In this document: piece after piece, positions 9,099 to 17,792 of the stretch
Position numbering within the stretch: the first letter of the stretch is position 1
How the letters are laid out: the number at the start of each line of letters is the position of its first letter
Assembly: GCA_036378435.1 (NCBI GenBank)
Contig: DASUWK010000058.1
Location: 62,001-126,000, forward strand
Reading direction: 5' to 3'
DNA length: 64,000 bases
Source: DASUWK01 sp036378435
Lineage (GTDB): Bacteria; Chloroflexota; Dormibacteria; Dormibacterales; Dormibacteraceae
Translations under genes and position numbers: made by a program
The notes under the pieces: generated by a model
The model's database searches: none
Seen by the model: the letters and a program-made list of their open reading frames with translations, nothing else
Told to the model about the DNA's origin: nothing

Positions 9099-9953
9099 TT
9101 AGAGGTCGAGGGCGTAGATCGATATCTGGCCGGGCTCACGGCCGAAATCGTAACCACCGGCGGCCAGCTGACCGGCGGCCGGGTGGTCTTCGGGAACCCA
9201 GACGATCACGCCGTCGAGGTCCTCCGCGTCCGCTTCGAACCGCAGCCGCAGCAGGAGATCGTCGAGGCTGCCCCCCGATCCCGCCAGGAAGGTGACCGGG
9301 AGGTGGTGCCAGCGGAAACGGCCGCCACGGACGGCAGCCAGGGCGCGCCCGCCGGGCCCGACCCGCAGCAAACCCGCCTCGGCGTGGGCGGCCAGGGTCG
9401 CGGCGGTGGGGGTCCAGGCGCCGTCGAAGTCGGCCGCCACTCCGCCGACAGCCGCGAAGGCAGGGTCTTGCCGCACCCACTCGGCCATGGCTTCGGCCTC
9501 GGGAGGCGATGGAATGCGCGGAGGGTCGTCACCCTCGAGGCGGAACGCCTCCCAGCGCACCGCCCTGACTCGCAGCTGGAAGCCCTCGGACGTGAAGAGC
9601 GCGATGGCGTGCGGGTTGGCGGTGGCGAGACGGATCTCGCTCGCGCCGTTGTGCCGCGCCTCGTCGATGGCCGCCCGCAGCATCTCCCGGGCGACCCCCA
9701 GCCGGCGATGGGTGGACGCGACGCGGAGCCCCTCGTACCAGAGCACGCCGCCGCCGAGCGGCCGCAGGCGCTGGACGCCGACGAGGACGCCATCCAGCTC
9801 GGCGCCGGAGAAAGCCGCCGCCGGGTCGCTGATCCACTCGTCGAAGACCAGTGGCAGGTAGTCGTTGCCCTCCCACACGTCGGCCACCATCTCCTCGACG
9901 CGCTGGCGGTCGGTCGGTCGGAGAGGCCGGAGCTCTATGCCGACGGCCGCCAA
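9099..9953 (-). CDS. GNAT-family acetyltransferase, double-domain length
   Basis: The protein is 284 residues from TTG at 9953, chosen because GGAGG sits 9 nt upstream and the frame overlaps the end of the methyltransferase gene by 19 bp, as in translational coupling. The N-terminal half is a GNAT domain: IELRPLRPTDRQRVEEM at the start, then acetyl-CoA-binding LRVASTHRRLGVAREMLRAA, and NPHAIALFTSEGFQ at its end. The C-terminal half (from about residue 150) is a second domain with GNAT-like spacing but no clear acetyl-CoA loop. Substrate is unknown. Confidence 0.8.
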   Translation of the reverse strand: MAAVGIELRPLRPTDRQRVEEMVADVWEGNDYLPLVFDEWISDPAAAFSGAELDGVLVGVQRLRPLGGGVLWYEGLRVASTHRRLGVAREMLRAAIDEARHNGASEIRLATANPHAIALFTSEGFQLRVRAVRWEAFRLEGDDPPRIPSPPEAEAMAEWVRQDPAFAAVGGVAADFDGAWTPTAATLAAHAEAGLLRVGPGGRALAAVRGGRFRWHHLPVTFLAGSGGSLDDLLLRLRFEADAEDLDGVIVWVPEDHPAAGQLAAGGYDFGREPGQISIYALDL

Positions 9954-10738
9954 TGCGCTACGCCTCCGACCATGTCCCCGCCATAGATGTAAGACCCATC
10001 CGGATTCCGCTCCAGGTGCGCTTCGAGCCATGCGCGCGCCTTGCCCTCGTCCCAGACCGCCGCCAGCCGCTGCCGGCACTCGGCGAGGGCTTCGTCGAAG
10101 TCCGCGTAGACCTGGTCGATCCGATAGCCGACGATCGCCAGGTCGGCGTCCACGCCTCGCGATCGGAGCAGGTTCCAAAGATCCGTGAGATGCGGCATCC
10201 GCGTCCGCGGCTTGCCGGCCAGCGTCTCGAACAGCTGCTCACTCGGCGCGATCATGTCGCGGTCGCGCATGTACACGAAGACGCGCTCGCGCCCGACCCG
10301 CGCCATCTTCTCGATGAACGGCACGGGGTCAGCGACGAAGTACAGGACATGGGCGCAGACGACGAGGTCGGCTGCGGCGACGTCCGCGTCCTGCCAGGAG
10401 GCCGCGACCACGGTCAGGTTGTCGCGGTGCGGGATGGCGGCGCGCATGCCCTCGGACGGCTCGACCGCTGTCACCCAGTCCAGCCGGTCGGCCAGGGGCA
10501 CCGCGTGCCGGCCGCCACCGGCGCCCACGTCGATGGCGGTCTTGCGGCTGTCGAGGTAGGGCTCCATCACGCGCAGCAGCGGATCCTTGGCGGCCTCCTC
10601 GGGGTCGTAGCGGAGCCGCGGCGCCACCGACGCCCAGAAGTCCTGGTCGGGGTCGACCGGGGCCTCGCGCTCACGTTCTTCGACCAGGTGGCGCCAGTGG
10701 CCGGCCCAGTCGATATCGGTCAACGGATCCAGGGGCAT
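9935..10738 (-). CDS. SAM-dependent methyltransferase, class I
   Basis: This 267-residue protein starts at ATG 10738 with MPLDPLTDIDWAGHW. It has motif I AIDVGAGGGRHAVPLADRL, the acidic motif II position TAVEPSEGM, and motif III/IV DLVVCAHVLYFVADPVPFI, giving a Rossmann-fold methyltransferase of the UbiE/type-11 kind. The C-terminal part is Trp/Arg-rich and unassigned. It is followed by the coupled GNAT gene, so the two may act on one pathway, although no substrate can be named. It is divergent from the ThyX-like gene. Confidence 0.85.
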   Translation of the reverse strand: MPLDPLTDIDWAGHWRHLVEEREREAPVDPDQDFWASVAPRLRYDPEEAAKDPLLRVMEPYLDSRKTAIDVGAGGGRHAVPLADRLDWVTAVEPSEGMRAAIPHRDNLTVVAASWQDADVAAADLVVCAHVLYFVADPVPFIEKMARVGRERVFVYMRDRDMIAPSEQLFETLAGKPRTRMPHLTDLWNLLRSRGVDADLAIVGYRIDQVYADFDEALAECRQRLAAVWDEGKARAWLEAHLERNPDGSYIYGGDMVGGVAHWRPSA

Positions 10739-10804
10739 GGACCGATAATTCTCGGGCCAAGTGGACTCGACGGATTCTGGGCCAACGGCCGGTACAGTCC
10801 ACTG

Positions 10805-12382
10805 ATGCCCTTCACGCCTCAGCAGGCAGCCGCGCTGGAGCGCTACTTCACCAACCTCGACCGGCCGGTCTTCGCACTCCGAAATCTGCCCGAGGTCGTC
10901 AAGGGGGCTCTTTTCAGCCGTTACTCGCGAACCGAGAAATCGCTGCGCGAGGTGCTGTTGACCGAGTTCATCGAAGAGCCGGAGTCCGGCTTCGGCGACC
11001 TGGTGGGGCCGCCGGCGGCCGATGACCTCGTCGCCGCTCGTCGCGCGGAGGAGTTCTACGAGCGCGTACTCGTCGGCTACGGCGACGATTCGGTCGCCGA
11101 GCTCGCCGGCGCGCACCTGGCCGTGGAGCACGTGTCGACGCTCGCGGCGAAGGCGCTTGAGGACTCGCGCATCGGCATCTCGCCGCTGGAGAAGTCCACG
11201 CGCTACGTCCGCTTCGACCGGCCGGGCGTGGACGGCCGCTACCTGTACTACCGCGGCCCCGAGCTCGCCAGCGCCGCCTACGAGCCGGCCATGGAGGCAC
11301 TGTTCTCCACCTACTCCGAGCTGGTGATGCCGCTGACCGAGTCGGTGCGCGAGGCGTACCCGATGGAGGAGGGCGAGACCGAGCGGGGATGGAAGTCGGC
11401 GACCCGAGCCAAGGCGCTGGACCTTCTCCGCGGGTTGCTGCCGGCCTCGACCCTGACCAACCTCGGGCTGTACGGCAACGGCCGCGCCTTCGAGTACCTG
11501 GTCACCAAGCTCTCCGCGCACGAGCTGCACGAATGCCGCCGCCTGGCGGGTGAAATGCACGAGGAGCTCTCGAAGGTGATCCCCGCCTTCGTGCGGAGGG
11601 CGCTCGACGAGAGGTACGGCCAGCCGGCTGCCGCGCGCATGGCCCACATCCGCCGGCGGATGGCCGGCTTCGCGGCCGAAAGGAGCGACATCCGCCGGCG
11701 GATGGCAGAGGGTGGGCCCCAGGTGAGGCTGCTCGAGTGGGACCGAGATGCCGAGCGCAAGGTCGCCGCGGCCGCGCTCTATCCCCATGCGTCGCAGGCC
11801 TGGGAGGAGCTGGGCGACGGCGACCCGGCGCCGCTGCTCGAGGCCCTCCTCGGGGACCGCCGCAACCGCCGCGACCGCGCACCACGTGCCTTGGAGCACG
11901 CGCAGTACCTCTTCGAGGTCGAGGCCAACTTCGGCGCCTACCGCGACCTGCACCGGCACCGGATGCTGACCCAGGATCGCCAGCTGCTCGGGACTTCACT
12001 CGGCTTCGACGCGCCCGACGACCTCGAACGCTTCGGGATGCGGGAGCGGTTCGTCGCCGCCGTCGATCGCGCGGCCGCCGCTTACGACGAGGTGGCTCGC
12101 GACGCCGGCGCCGAGCTGGCGCAGTACGCGGTGCCGCTCGCGTTCCGCGTCCGCTGGCACCTGCGCCTCAACCTGCGCGAGCTCTACCACCTCTGCGAGC
12201 TGCGGACGACGCCGCAAGGGCATCCGGACTACCGCGCCGTCGCCCAGGAGATGTTCAAGCGGGTCCAGGAGGTGCACCCGAACCTGGCCTGGTATGCGAA
12301 ATTCGTTGACCTGGGCCCGGGCGACGAACTGGAGCGCCGCGCATCCGAGCGCCGGCTCGATCTGAAGCTGCGCGCGCGCTGA
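10805..12382 (+). CDS. Duplicated ThyX-like protein with altered signature motif
   Basis: The protein has 525 residues from ATG 10805. Both halves resemble flavin-dependent thymidylate synthase (ThyX), about twice the usual length. In the first half the position of the signature carries EDSRIGISPLEKSTRYVRF, keeping the S-x-R-Y part (S131-Y134) but not RHR. The second half has FGAYRDLHRHRMLTQDRQ, keeping R384-H385-R386 but with no Ser seven residues later. Genuine ThyX needs RHR-x7-S in one chain, so the two halves may have shared out the site, or the protein has another role. Long ThyX homologues are known in related phyla. I infer, rather than see, any dUMP methylation. Confidence 0.75.
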   Translation: MPFTPQQAAALERYFTNLDRPVFALRNLPEVVKGALFSRYSRTEKSLREVLLTEFIEEPESGFGDLVGPPAADDLVAARRAEEFYERVLVGYGDDSVAELAGAHLAVEHVSTLAAKALEDSRIGISPLEKSTRYVRFDRPGVDGRYLYYRGPELASAAYEPAMEALFSTYSELVMPLTESVREAYPMEEGETERGWKSATRAKALDLLRGLLPASTLTNLGLYGNGRAFEYLVTKLSAHELHECRRLAGEMHEELSKVIPAFVRRALDERYGQPAAARMAHIRRRMAGFAAERSDIRRRMAEGGPQVRLLEWDRDAERKVAAAALYPHASQAWEELGDGDPAPLLEALLGDRRNRRDRAPRALEHAQYLFEVEANFGAYRDLHRHRMLTQDRQLLGTSLGFDAPDDLERFGMRERFVAAVDRAAAAYDEVARDAGAELAQYAVPLAFRVRWHLRLNLRELYHLCELRTTPQGHPDYRAVAQEMFKRVQEVHPNLAWYAKFVDLGPGDELERRASERRLDLKLRAR

Positions 12383-12411
12383 ACGACCCGGGCGCCGAGG
12401 AGGTGCCGTAG

Positions 12412-12813
12412 GTGCTCAGGGACTTCAAGACGTTCATCCTGCGTGGCAACGTCATCGACCTCGCCGTCGGCGTGGTCATGGGCGCGGCCTTCGGAGCGGT
12501 CGTGACGGCGCTGGTGAAGGACCTCGTCACGCCGCTGATCGCCGCGATCTTCGGGAAGCCGGACTTCAGCACGCTGCAGTTCACGGTGCACGGCTCGAAG
12601 TTCCTGTACGGCGAGTTCATCAACGCGCTCGTCGCCTTCCTGCTGATCGCTCTGGCCGTCTTCTTCTTCATCGTCCAGCCGGTCAACGCCCTGGTCGCGA
12701 GGACGCGCCGCGAGCCGTCGCCGGAGCCGGACACCAAGAAGTGCCCAGAATGCTTGAGCGTGATCCCAGCCGCGGCCAGCCGGTGCGCCTTCTGCACGTC
12801 ACCCCAACCGTAG
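12412..12813 (+). CDS. mscL: Large-conductance mechanosensitive channel with C-terminal zinc ribbon
   Basis: Residues 1-90 are MscL: the N-terminal amphipathic helix, pore helix NVIDLAVGVVMGAAFGAVV and a second membrane helix around 70-90 ending in FFFIVQPVN. It opens under membrane tension to release solutes in osmotic downshock. Unusually, the cytoplasmic tail carries a CPEC at 111-114 and a CAFC at 125-128, a four-Cys zinc ribbon in place of the simple helical bundle. The start is GTG 12412 preceded by GGAGG at about 12399. The 166 bp after it hold no gene I can support. Confidence 0.92.
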   Translation: MLRDFKTFILRGNVIDLAVGVVMGAAFGAVVTALVKDLVTPLIAAIFGKPDFSTLQFTVHGSKFLYGEFINALVAFLLIALAVFFFIVQPVNALVARTRREPSPEPDTKKCPECLSVIPAAASRCAFCTSPQP

Positions 12814-12979
12814 GGCTGGCCCACCGGCCCTTGTCGGCGTCTTCGCTACTGAGGCGGCTCGTCCGTTCGTTGACGCTTGCGCTCCGATGCTCACGCACCC
12901 TTCAGGTGCGCTCCGCTTCGGTGCTCGCGGTCGCCTGCGGCCGAGCTCGCCTCAGCGCTAATCCGCTCGCATCGGGCCG

Positions 12980-13810
12980 ATGAGGCCAGCCCTCATAGTC
13001 CACGGCGGCGCCGGATCGCCGCCGACCGAGGAGCACGCGGAGCGCCAAGCGGCGGTCGACCGCTCGCTCGAGGCCGGCTGGGTGCGGATCGGCGAGGGGG
13101 CGCTGGAGGCGGTCGTCGCCACCGTGCGGGCGCTCGAGGACGAACCGGCCCTGAACGCGGGGATCGGCGCCTGCTTCAACCGCGACGGCTTCATCGAGCT
13201 CGACGCGGGCGTGATGGAGGGGACCGGTCTGCGAGCCGGCGCGGTGGGCGCCGTGCGCGACGTGAGGCATCCGGTCGAGCTGGCGCGTGCGCTGTTGGAA
13301 GACGGGCGCCACGTGCTGCTCGTCGCCGACGGCGCCTCCGCCTACGCTCGCGACCACGGCGTCGAGATGGCCGACCCCACACTCTTCGAGACCCCGCGCC
13401 AGCGCCGCAACCTCGAGCGGCTCCTGGTCGAGGCGGACACGGTCGGCGCCGTCGCCCGCGACGTCGAGGGGCACCTGGCGGTGGCAGTCTCCACCGGCGG
13501 CGTGACGGGCAAGCTGCCCGGCCGGCTCGGCGATTCGCCGGTGCCGGGCGCCGGTTTTTACGCGCAGGACGGAGCCGGCGCCATCTGCGGCACCGGCCTC
13601 GGTGAGGCCTTTCTCCGCTTGGTGCTGAGCCATCTGGCGGTGGTCGAGCTCATGCACGGCATGGCGCCGGACGAGGTCGCGCGCGGCGCCATCGAGCACC
13701 TCGAGGCCAAGACGGGCGCCAGCGGAGGCGTCATCGTGGTCGGCGCCGAGGGCGAGCCGGCGTTTGCCTTCAACACGCCGTTCATGCCCGTGGCAATGCG
13801 CGTTGGCTGA
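12980..13810 (+). CDS. Isoaspartyl peptidase / L-asparaginase (plant-type Ntn hydrolase)
   Basis: This 276-residue Ntn-hydrolase should cleave itself between Asp153 and Thr154 in the EADTVGAVARD motif, freeing Thr154 as nucleophile. Other family marks are GGAGSPP at 9-15, NAGIGACFN near 59, substrate loop STGGVTGKLPGRLGDSPVPG at 171-190 and CGTGLGEAF after it. The mature enzyme releases isoaspartate from dipeptides or asparagine amide. The length is slightly short for the family (about 300). Its end overlaps the ThDP enzyme gene, so the two are probably co-translated. Confidence 0.9.
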   Translation: MRPALIVHGGAGSPPTEEHAERQAAVDRSLEAGWVRIGEGALEAVVATVRALEDEPALNAGIGACFNRDGFIELDAGVMEGTGLRAGAVGAVRDVRHPVELARALLEDGRHVLLVADGASAYARDHGVEMADPTLFETPRQRRNLERLLVEADTVGAVARDVEGHLAVAVSTGGVTGKLPGRLGDSPVPGAGFYAQDGAGAICGTGLGEAFLRLVLSHLAVVELMHGMAPDEVARGAIEHLEAKTGASGGVIVVGAEGEPAFAFNTPFMPVAMRVG

Positions 13811-15431
13811 GTCGGCCAATGCGGGCGACCTCATCGTCCGCGCCCTGAAGCGCTCGGGCACAACGCACCTCTTCACCCTCAACGGCGGCCACATCTGGCC
13901 GATCCTCATGGGCGCGGAAGAGCACGGCCTGCGCATCGTGGACACGCGCCACGAGCAGACGGCGACCTTCGCCGCGGAGGGCTGGTCCAAGGTGACTCGG
14001 ACCTGCGGCGTCGCCGCGGTGACGGCCGGCCCGGGGGTCACCAACTCCATCTCGGCGCTGGCCCAGGCGCGCGGCAATGACAGCCCGCTGCTCGTTCTCG
14101 GCGGTCGCGCACCCGACGTGCGCTGGGGGATGGGCTCGCTGCAGGAGATGGACCACGTGCCGGTCATCTCCTCGCTGGTCAAGTCGGCGTCCACGCTCCA
14201 CGACGCAGACGGCGCGTACCGCGACGTCGCGGAGGCCATCCGCCTCGCGCTGAGCCGCCGCACGGGCCCCGTCTTCCTGGACGGGCCGATCGACGTGCTC
14301 TTCGCGGCCGCCGATGTGCCCGAGGCAACCGAACACCTGGCGGTCGATCCAGGGCCGCCGCCCGACCCCGATGAGATCGCCAAGATCGTGCGCTTGCTGC
14401 AAGAGGCCGAGCGACCGGCGGTGCTGGCCGGCACCAACGTCTGGTGGGCTCACGCCGAGGACGAGCTGCGTGCATTCGCCGAGGCGGCCCACCTGCCGGT
14501 GGTGCTCAACGGCATGGCGCGCGGCATGCTGCCCCCGGGCCACCCGCTCCTGCGCACCCGCGCCCGCTCCGCCGCACTCGGCGAGGCGGACTTGGTCCTC
14601 GTGGTCGGAGCCCCGCTGGACTTCAGGCTCAACTTCGGCATGCCGCCGGTCTTCGACGACGCGGCGCGCATCGTATACGTCGACGTCGACGACTTCCGCA
14701 AGCACAGAGCCGCCGCCGCGGCGGTTTACGGAGATCTCAAGCAGGCCCTGGGCGATCTCGCCCGGTCGGCAAGCGGCGTCCCCGAGCGCGCCGACTGGCT
14801 GGCCCATCTCGGCGAGAAGGACGCGGCGTCCCGGCGGCGAGACGAAGCGATGACGGCGTCGGACTCGGCTCCCGTTCACCCCGCCCGGCTGGTGGCGGAG
14901 GTGGCGTCTTACTGCGATCCCGACGCGATCTTCGCGGTCGACGGCGGCGACTACGTGTCGTTCGCCGGCCGGCTGATCGAACGGCCGCGACCGGGCCTCT
15001 GGCTCGACCCGGGTCCGTTCGGCTGCCTCGGGTCCGGACCGGGCTACGCCATGGCCGCCAAGCTGGCGTACCCCGACCGGCAGGTGGTCCTGCTGTCCGG
15101 CGACGGCGCGTTCGGCTTCTCGGCGATGGACTTCGACACGCTCGTGCGTCATCAGATCCCGGTCGTCTGCGTCATTGGCAACAACGGCATCTGGGCGACC
15201 GAGAAGCACCCGATGCAGGCGGCCCTCCAGGCCGCGATCGCGGCCGACCTCCGGCCCGGCACCCGTTACGACAAGGTGGTCGAAGGTCTCGGCGGGCACG
15301 GGGAGCTGGTGGAGAAGCCGGAAGACATCCGGCCGGCGCTCGAGCGGGCTTTCAGGTCCGGTGTGCCGGCCTGCGTGAACGTGATCTGCGACGCGACGGC
15401 TGAGTATCCTCGCTCCACGGTGCTCATGTGA
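13803..15431 (+). CDS. Thiamine diphosphate-dependent enzyme, acetolactate synthase-like
   Basis: The protein has 542 residues from TTG 13803, which overlaps the end of the peptidase gene by 8 bp. It has the three-domain plan of the ThDP family: an N-terminal pyrimidine-binding domain with HEQTATFAAEGWSKVT (catalytic Glu) and GPGVTNSISALAQARGN, a central domain, and a C-terminal ThDP site GDGAFGFSAMDFDTLVRHQ ending in GNN. It resembles acetolactate synthase, oxalyl-CoA decarboxylase and benzoylformate decarboxylase alike. No small regulatory subunit gene (ilvN) is next to it, so a catabolic decarboxylase/lyase role is as likely as valine synthesis. Confidence 0.88.
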   Translation: MAESANAGDLIVRALKRSGTTHLFTLNGGHIWPILMGAEEHGLRIVDTRHEQTATFAAEGWSKVTRTCGVAAVTAGPGVTNSISALAQARGNDSPLLVLGGRAPDVRWGMGSLQEMDHVPVISSLVKSASTLHDADGAYRDVAEAIRLALSRRTGPVFLDGPIDVLFAAADVPEATEHLAVDPGPPPDPDEIAKIVRLLQEAERPAVLAGTNVWWAHAEDELRAFAEAAHLPVVLNGMARGMLPPGHPLLRTRARSAALGEADLVLVVGAPLDFRLNFGMPPVFDDAARIVYVDVDDFRKHRAAAAAVYGDLKQALGDLARSASGVPERADWLAHLGEKDAASRRRDEAMTASDSAPVHPARLVAEVASYCDPDAIFAVDGGDYVSFAGRLIERPRPGLWLDPGPFGCLGSGPGYAMAAKLAYPDRQVVLLSGDGAFGFSAMDFDTLVRHQIPVVCVIGNNGIWATEKHPMQAALQAAIAADLRPGTRYDKVVEGLGGHGELVEKPEDIRPALERAFRSGVPACVNVICDATAEYPRSTVLM

Positions 15432-15444
15432 TGAGGCGGTCCCG

Positions 15445-16716
15445 TTGACCGCGGTGCAGGCGACCCACTTCGAAGAGGCCAACGAGTGGCGGACCGCGCA
15501 GGCCCAGTTCGACGCCGCGGCGGACATCCTCCATCTCGAGCCCGAGCTGCGAGAGATCCTGCGCGAGGTCCAGCGCGAGTTCACGTGCCACTTCCCCGTG
15601 CGGATGGACGACGGCCATAACGAGGTCTTCACTGGCTACCGGGTTCAACACAACATCAATCGCGGCCCGGCGAAGGGCGGTATTCGCTACCACCCGGCGG
15701 TCTCCCTCGAAGAGGTCAAGGCCCTCGCGATGTGGATGACCTGGAAGTGCGCCGTGGTCAACATTCCGTTCGGCGGCGCGAAGGGGGGCGTGATCGTCGA
15801 CCCGAAGCGCCTGTCGATGAACGAGCTCGAGCACATGACCCGGCGCTTCGCGACGGAGGTCTCGATCCTGGTGGGACCGGACAAAGACATCCCCGCGCCG
15901 GACGTCAACACCGACGGCCAGATCATGGCCTGGTTCATGGACACGCTGTCGATGCATGAGGGCTATTCAGTGACCGCGACGGTGACCGGCAAGCCGGTCG
16001 AGGTCGGCGGCTCGCTGGGGCGCATCGACGCCACCGGTCGCGGGGTCATGATCTGCACGCTCGCCGCGCTGGAGCACCTGGGTCTGAAGCCGCACCAGGC
16101 GCGGGTCGCCGTGCAGGGCTTCGGCAACGTAGGCAGCGTCTCGGCGCGGCTGCTGGAGGAGGCCGGCTGCACGATCGTGGCCGTCAGCGAGGACTACGGC
16201 GGGGTGCACAACCCACTCGGCCTCTCGGTGAAGCGGCTGCTCGACTACCGCCATCAGCACAAAACACTGCGTGGCTTCCCCGGCGCCGAAGAGGTCGGGC
16301 CGATGGACGTCCTCGAAGTGGACTGTGACGTGCTGGTCCCCGCCGCGCTGGGCAACCAGCTGACCTCTCGCAACGCGGGCTTGGTGCGAGCGAGCCTGAT
16401 CGTCGAGGGGGCCAACGGGCCCACGACCCCGGAAGCCGACGCGATCTTCCGGAGCCGGGGCATCACGGTGGTGCCCGACATCCTGGCCAACGCCGGCGGC
16501 GTCACGGTGAGCTATTTCGAGTGGGTCCAGGACCTCCAGTCCTTCTTCTGGTCCGAGCACGAGGTCAACCAGAAGCTGGGCTCGATCATGGAGCGCGCTT
16601 TCAAGGAGGTCATGGCCACGGCAGTGGAGCGAAAGCTCGACCTCCGGATGGCGGCTTACGTGCAGGCGGTGCAGCGCGTCGCGGCGGCCACGCGGGACCG
16701 TGGCATCTATCCCTGA
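15445..16716 (+). CDS. gdhA: Glu/Leu/Phe/Val dehydrogenase, probably glutamate dehydrogenase
   Basis: The 423-residue protein has a substrate domain with GYRVQHNINRGPAKGGIRYH, the family segment MTWKCAVVNIPFGGAKGG (with the catalytic Lys) and APDVNTDGQIMAWF, followed by an NAD(P) domain with VAVQGFGNVGSVSARLL. It reversibly deaminates glutamate to 2-oxoglutarate and ammonia, joining carbon and nitrogen metabolism. The length and GGSLGRIDATGRGV segment favour glutamate over branched-chain or Phe dehydrogenases. TTG at 15445 is taken as the start; GTG at 15454 is an alternative. Its 3' end overlaps the next gene by 17 bp. Confidence 0.92.
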   Translation: MTAVQATHFEEANEWRTAQAQFDAAADILHLEPELREILREVQREFTCHFPVRMDDGHNEVFTGYRVQHNINRGPAKGGIRYHPAVSLEEVKALAMWMTWKCAVVNIPFGGAKGGVIVDPKRLSMNELEHMTRRFATEVSILVGPDKDIPAPDVNTDGQIMAWFMDTLSMHEGYSVTATVTGKPVEVGGSLGRIDATGRGVMICTLAALEHLGLKPHQARVAVQGFGNVGSVSARLLEEAGCTIVAVSEDYGGVHNPLGLSVKRLLDYRHQHKTLRGFPGAEEVGPMDVLEVDCDVLVPAALGNQLTSRNAGLVRASLIVEGANGPTTPEADAIFRSRGITVVPDILANAGGVTVSYFEWVQDLQSFFWSEHEVNQKLGSIMERAFKEVMATAVERKLDLRMAAYVQAVQRVAAATRDRGIYP

Positions 16717-17779
16717 GGTAGCCGAGACCCCCATCTGGGAGGAGCCTGTCCGCGGCTTCTTCATCGATCCCGCGCGGTTCCTGAAGCTCTCGGGCCTCGA
16801 GGTCATGCGCGACTACCTGGAGGGCGCCCGCCGGCCGCCGCCGATCCACTACCTGACCGGCTTGATCCCGACCTTCGTCGGCCCCGGGGCGGCCACGTTC
16901 ACGATGCCGGTGAGCGACTGGCTGCTGTCACCGCAGGGGGTCGTGTCCGGGGCGACGCTCGGGCTGCTGGTGGACGGCCCGCTCGGCACGACGGTCCAAA
17001 CCACGCTGCCGCCGGCCACCCCATACACGACCGCCGAGCTCTCGATGTACTACCTGCGCACGGTCACGCGAGGCGCCGGCCAGCTCACAGGCCGCGGCCG
17101 CCTGCTGAGCGCGGGTCGGACCGTCGGCCTGTCAGAGGTGGAGGTGACCGACCAGGCCGGCCGGCCGGTCGCCATCGCCACCACGCGCTGCGTCGTCCTG
17201 CCGAAGATCGACGTCGAGGCTCCGGCGGAGCTGCCTGCGCTGGACGATGAGCCCGAGTGGCCGACGCCGCACCCATACCAGCGGCCCGTCCAAGGTGAGG
17301 TGCTGCCCCAGGAGGTTTGGGACCGGATGAGCGGCCTCGAGGTGATGCGCGCGATCATCGCCGGCGAGCTGCCCGCGCCCCCGATCCATCACCTCTGCGG
17401 CATCGCGCCGGTCAGCGCCGAAGAGGGCGCGACGACCTGGCGGCTGCCGGCCAGCGAGTGGCTCTGCGCTCCCATCCAGGGCCGCGTGTTCGGCGGCGCG
17501 ACGACCTACCTCGCCGGGACGGCCATCGACGGCGCGATCCAGACCGTGGTGCCCGCCGGCACCGCTTTCGCTCCCGTCGACCTGAAGGTCTACTTCCTGC
17601 GGCCGGTGGCGCCGGACGGACGCGACCTCATTGCCACCTCGCGGGTCACCCAGCGCGGCCGCACGGTCGTCATCGGCACCTCGGAGGTGCGGGACGCCGA
17701 CGGCAAGCTGGTCGTGATGGCCACCGGCTCCGCGATGCTCATGCCAGGGCGACCGGCTACGGTCACCAGCCGAAGCTAG
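16700..17779 (+). CDS. Tandem hotdog-fold thioesterase-like protein
   Basis: The 359 residues form two homologous halves, each starting with a SGLEVMR segment (residues about 30 and 212), followed by PPIHYLTGLIP or PPIHHLCGIAP and then a strand-rich region with GATLGLLVDGPLGTTVQT or GATTYLAGTAIDGAIQT. This is the PaaI-type hotdog fold duplicated in one chain, making a built-in dimer. These proteins hydrolyse acyl-CoA thioesters or just bind acyl chains. The usual catalytic Asp/Glu in the long helix is not obvious. It starts at GTG 16700 inside the end of the dehydrogenase gene. Confidence 0.8.
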   Translation: MASIPEVAETPIWEEPVRGFFIDPARFLKLSGLEVMRDYLEGARRPPPIHYLTGLIPTFVGPGAATFTMPVSDWLLSPQGVVSGATLGLLVDGPLGTTVQTTLPPATPYTTAELSMYYLRTVTRGAGQLTGRGRLLSAGRTVGLSEVEVTDQAGRPVAIATTRCVVLPKIDVEAPAELPALDDEPEWPTPHPYQRPVQGEVLPQEVWDRMSGLEVMRAIIAGELPAPPIHHLCGIAPVSAEEGATTWRLPASEWLCAPIQGRVFGGATTYLAGTAIDGAIQTVVPAGTAFAPVDLKVYFLRPVAPDGRDLIATSRVTQRGRTVVIGTSEVRDADGKLVVMATGSAMLMPGRPATVTSRS

Positions 17780-17792
17780 CTCGGATCGACGC

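Noticed and set aside
9851..12382. An 843-residue plus-strand open frame covering the methyltransferase and ThyX-like genes
   Set aside because: Only the part from 10805 is a ThyX-like protein. The upstream part is antisense to the methyltransferase, which has clear SAM motifs on the minus strand.
13782..15632. A 616-residue minus-strand frame opposite the ThDP enzyme and dehydrogenase
   Set aside because: The translation is Arg/Gly/Ala/Val-rich with no domain, while the plus strand has complete ThDP and dehydrogenase motifs. It is a high-GC shadow.
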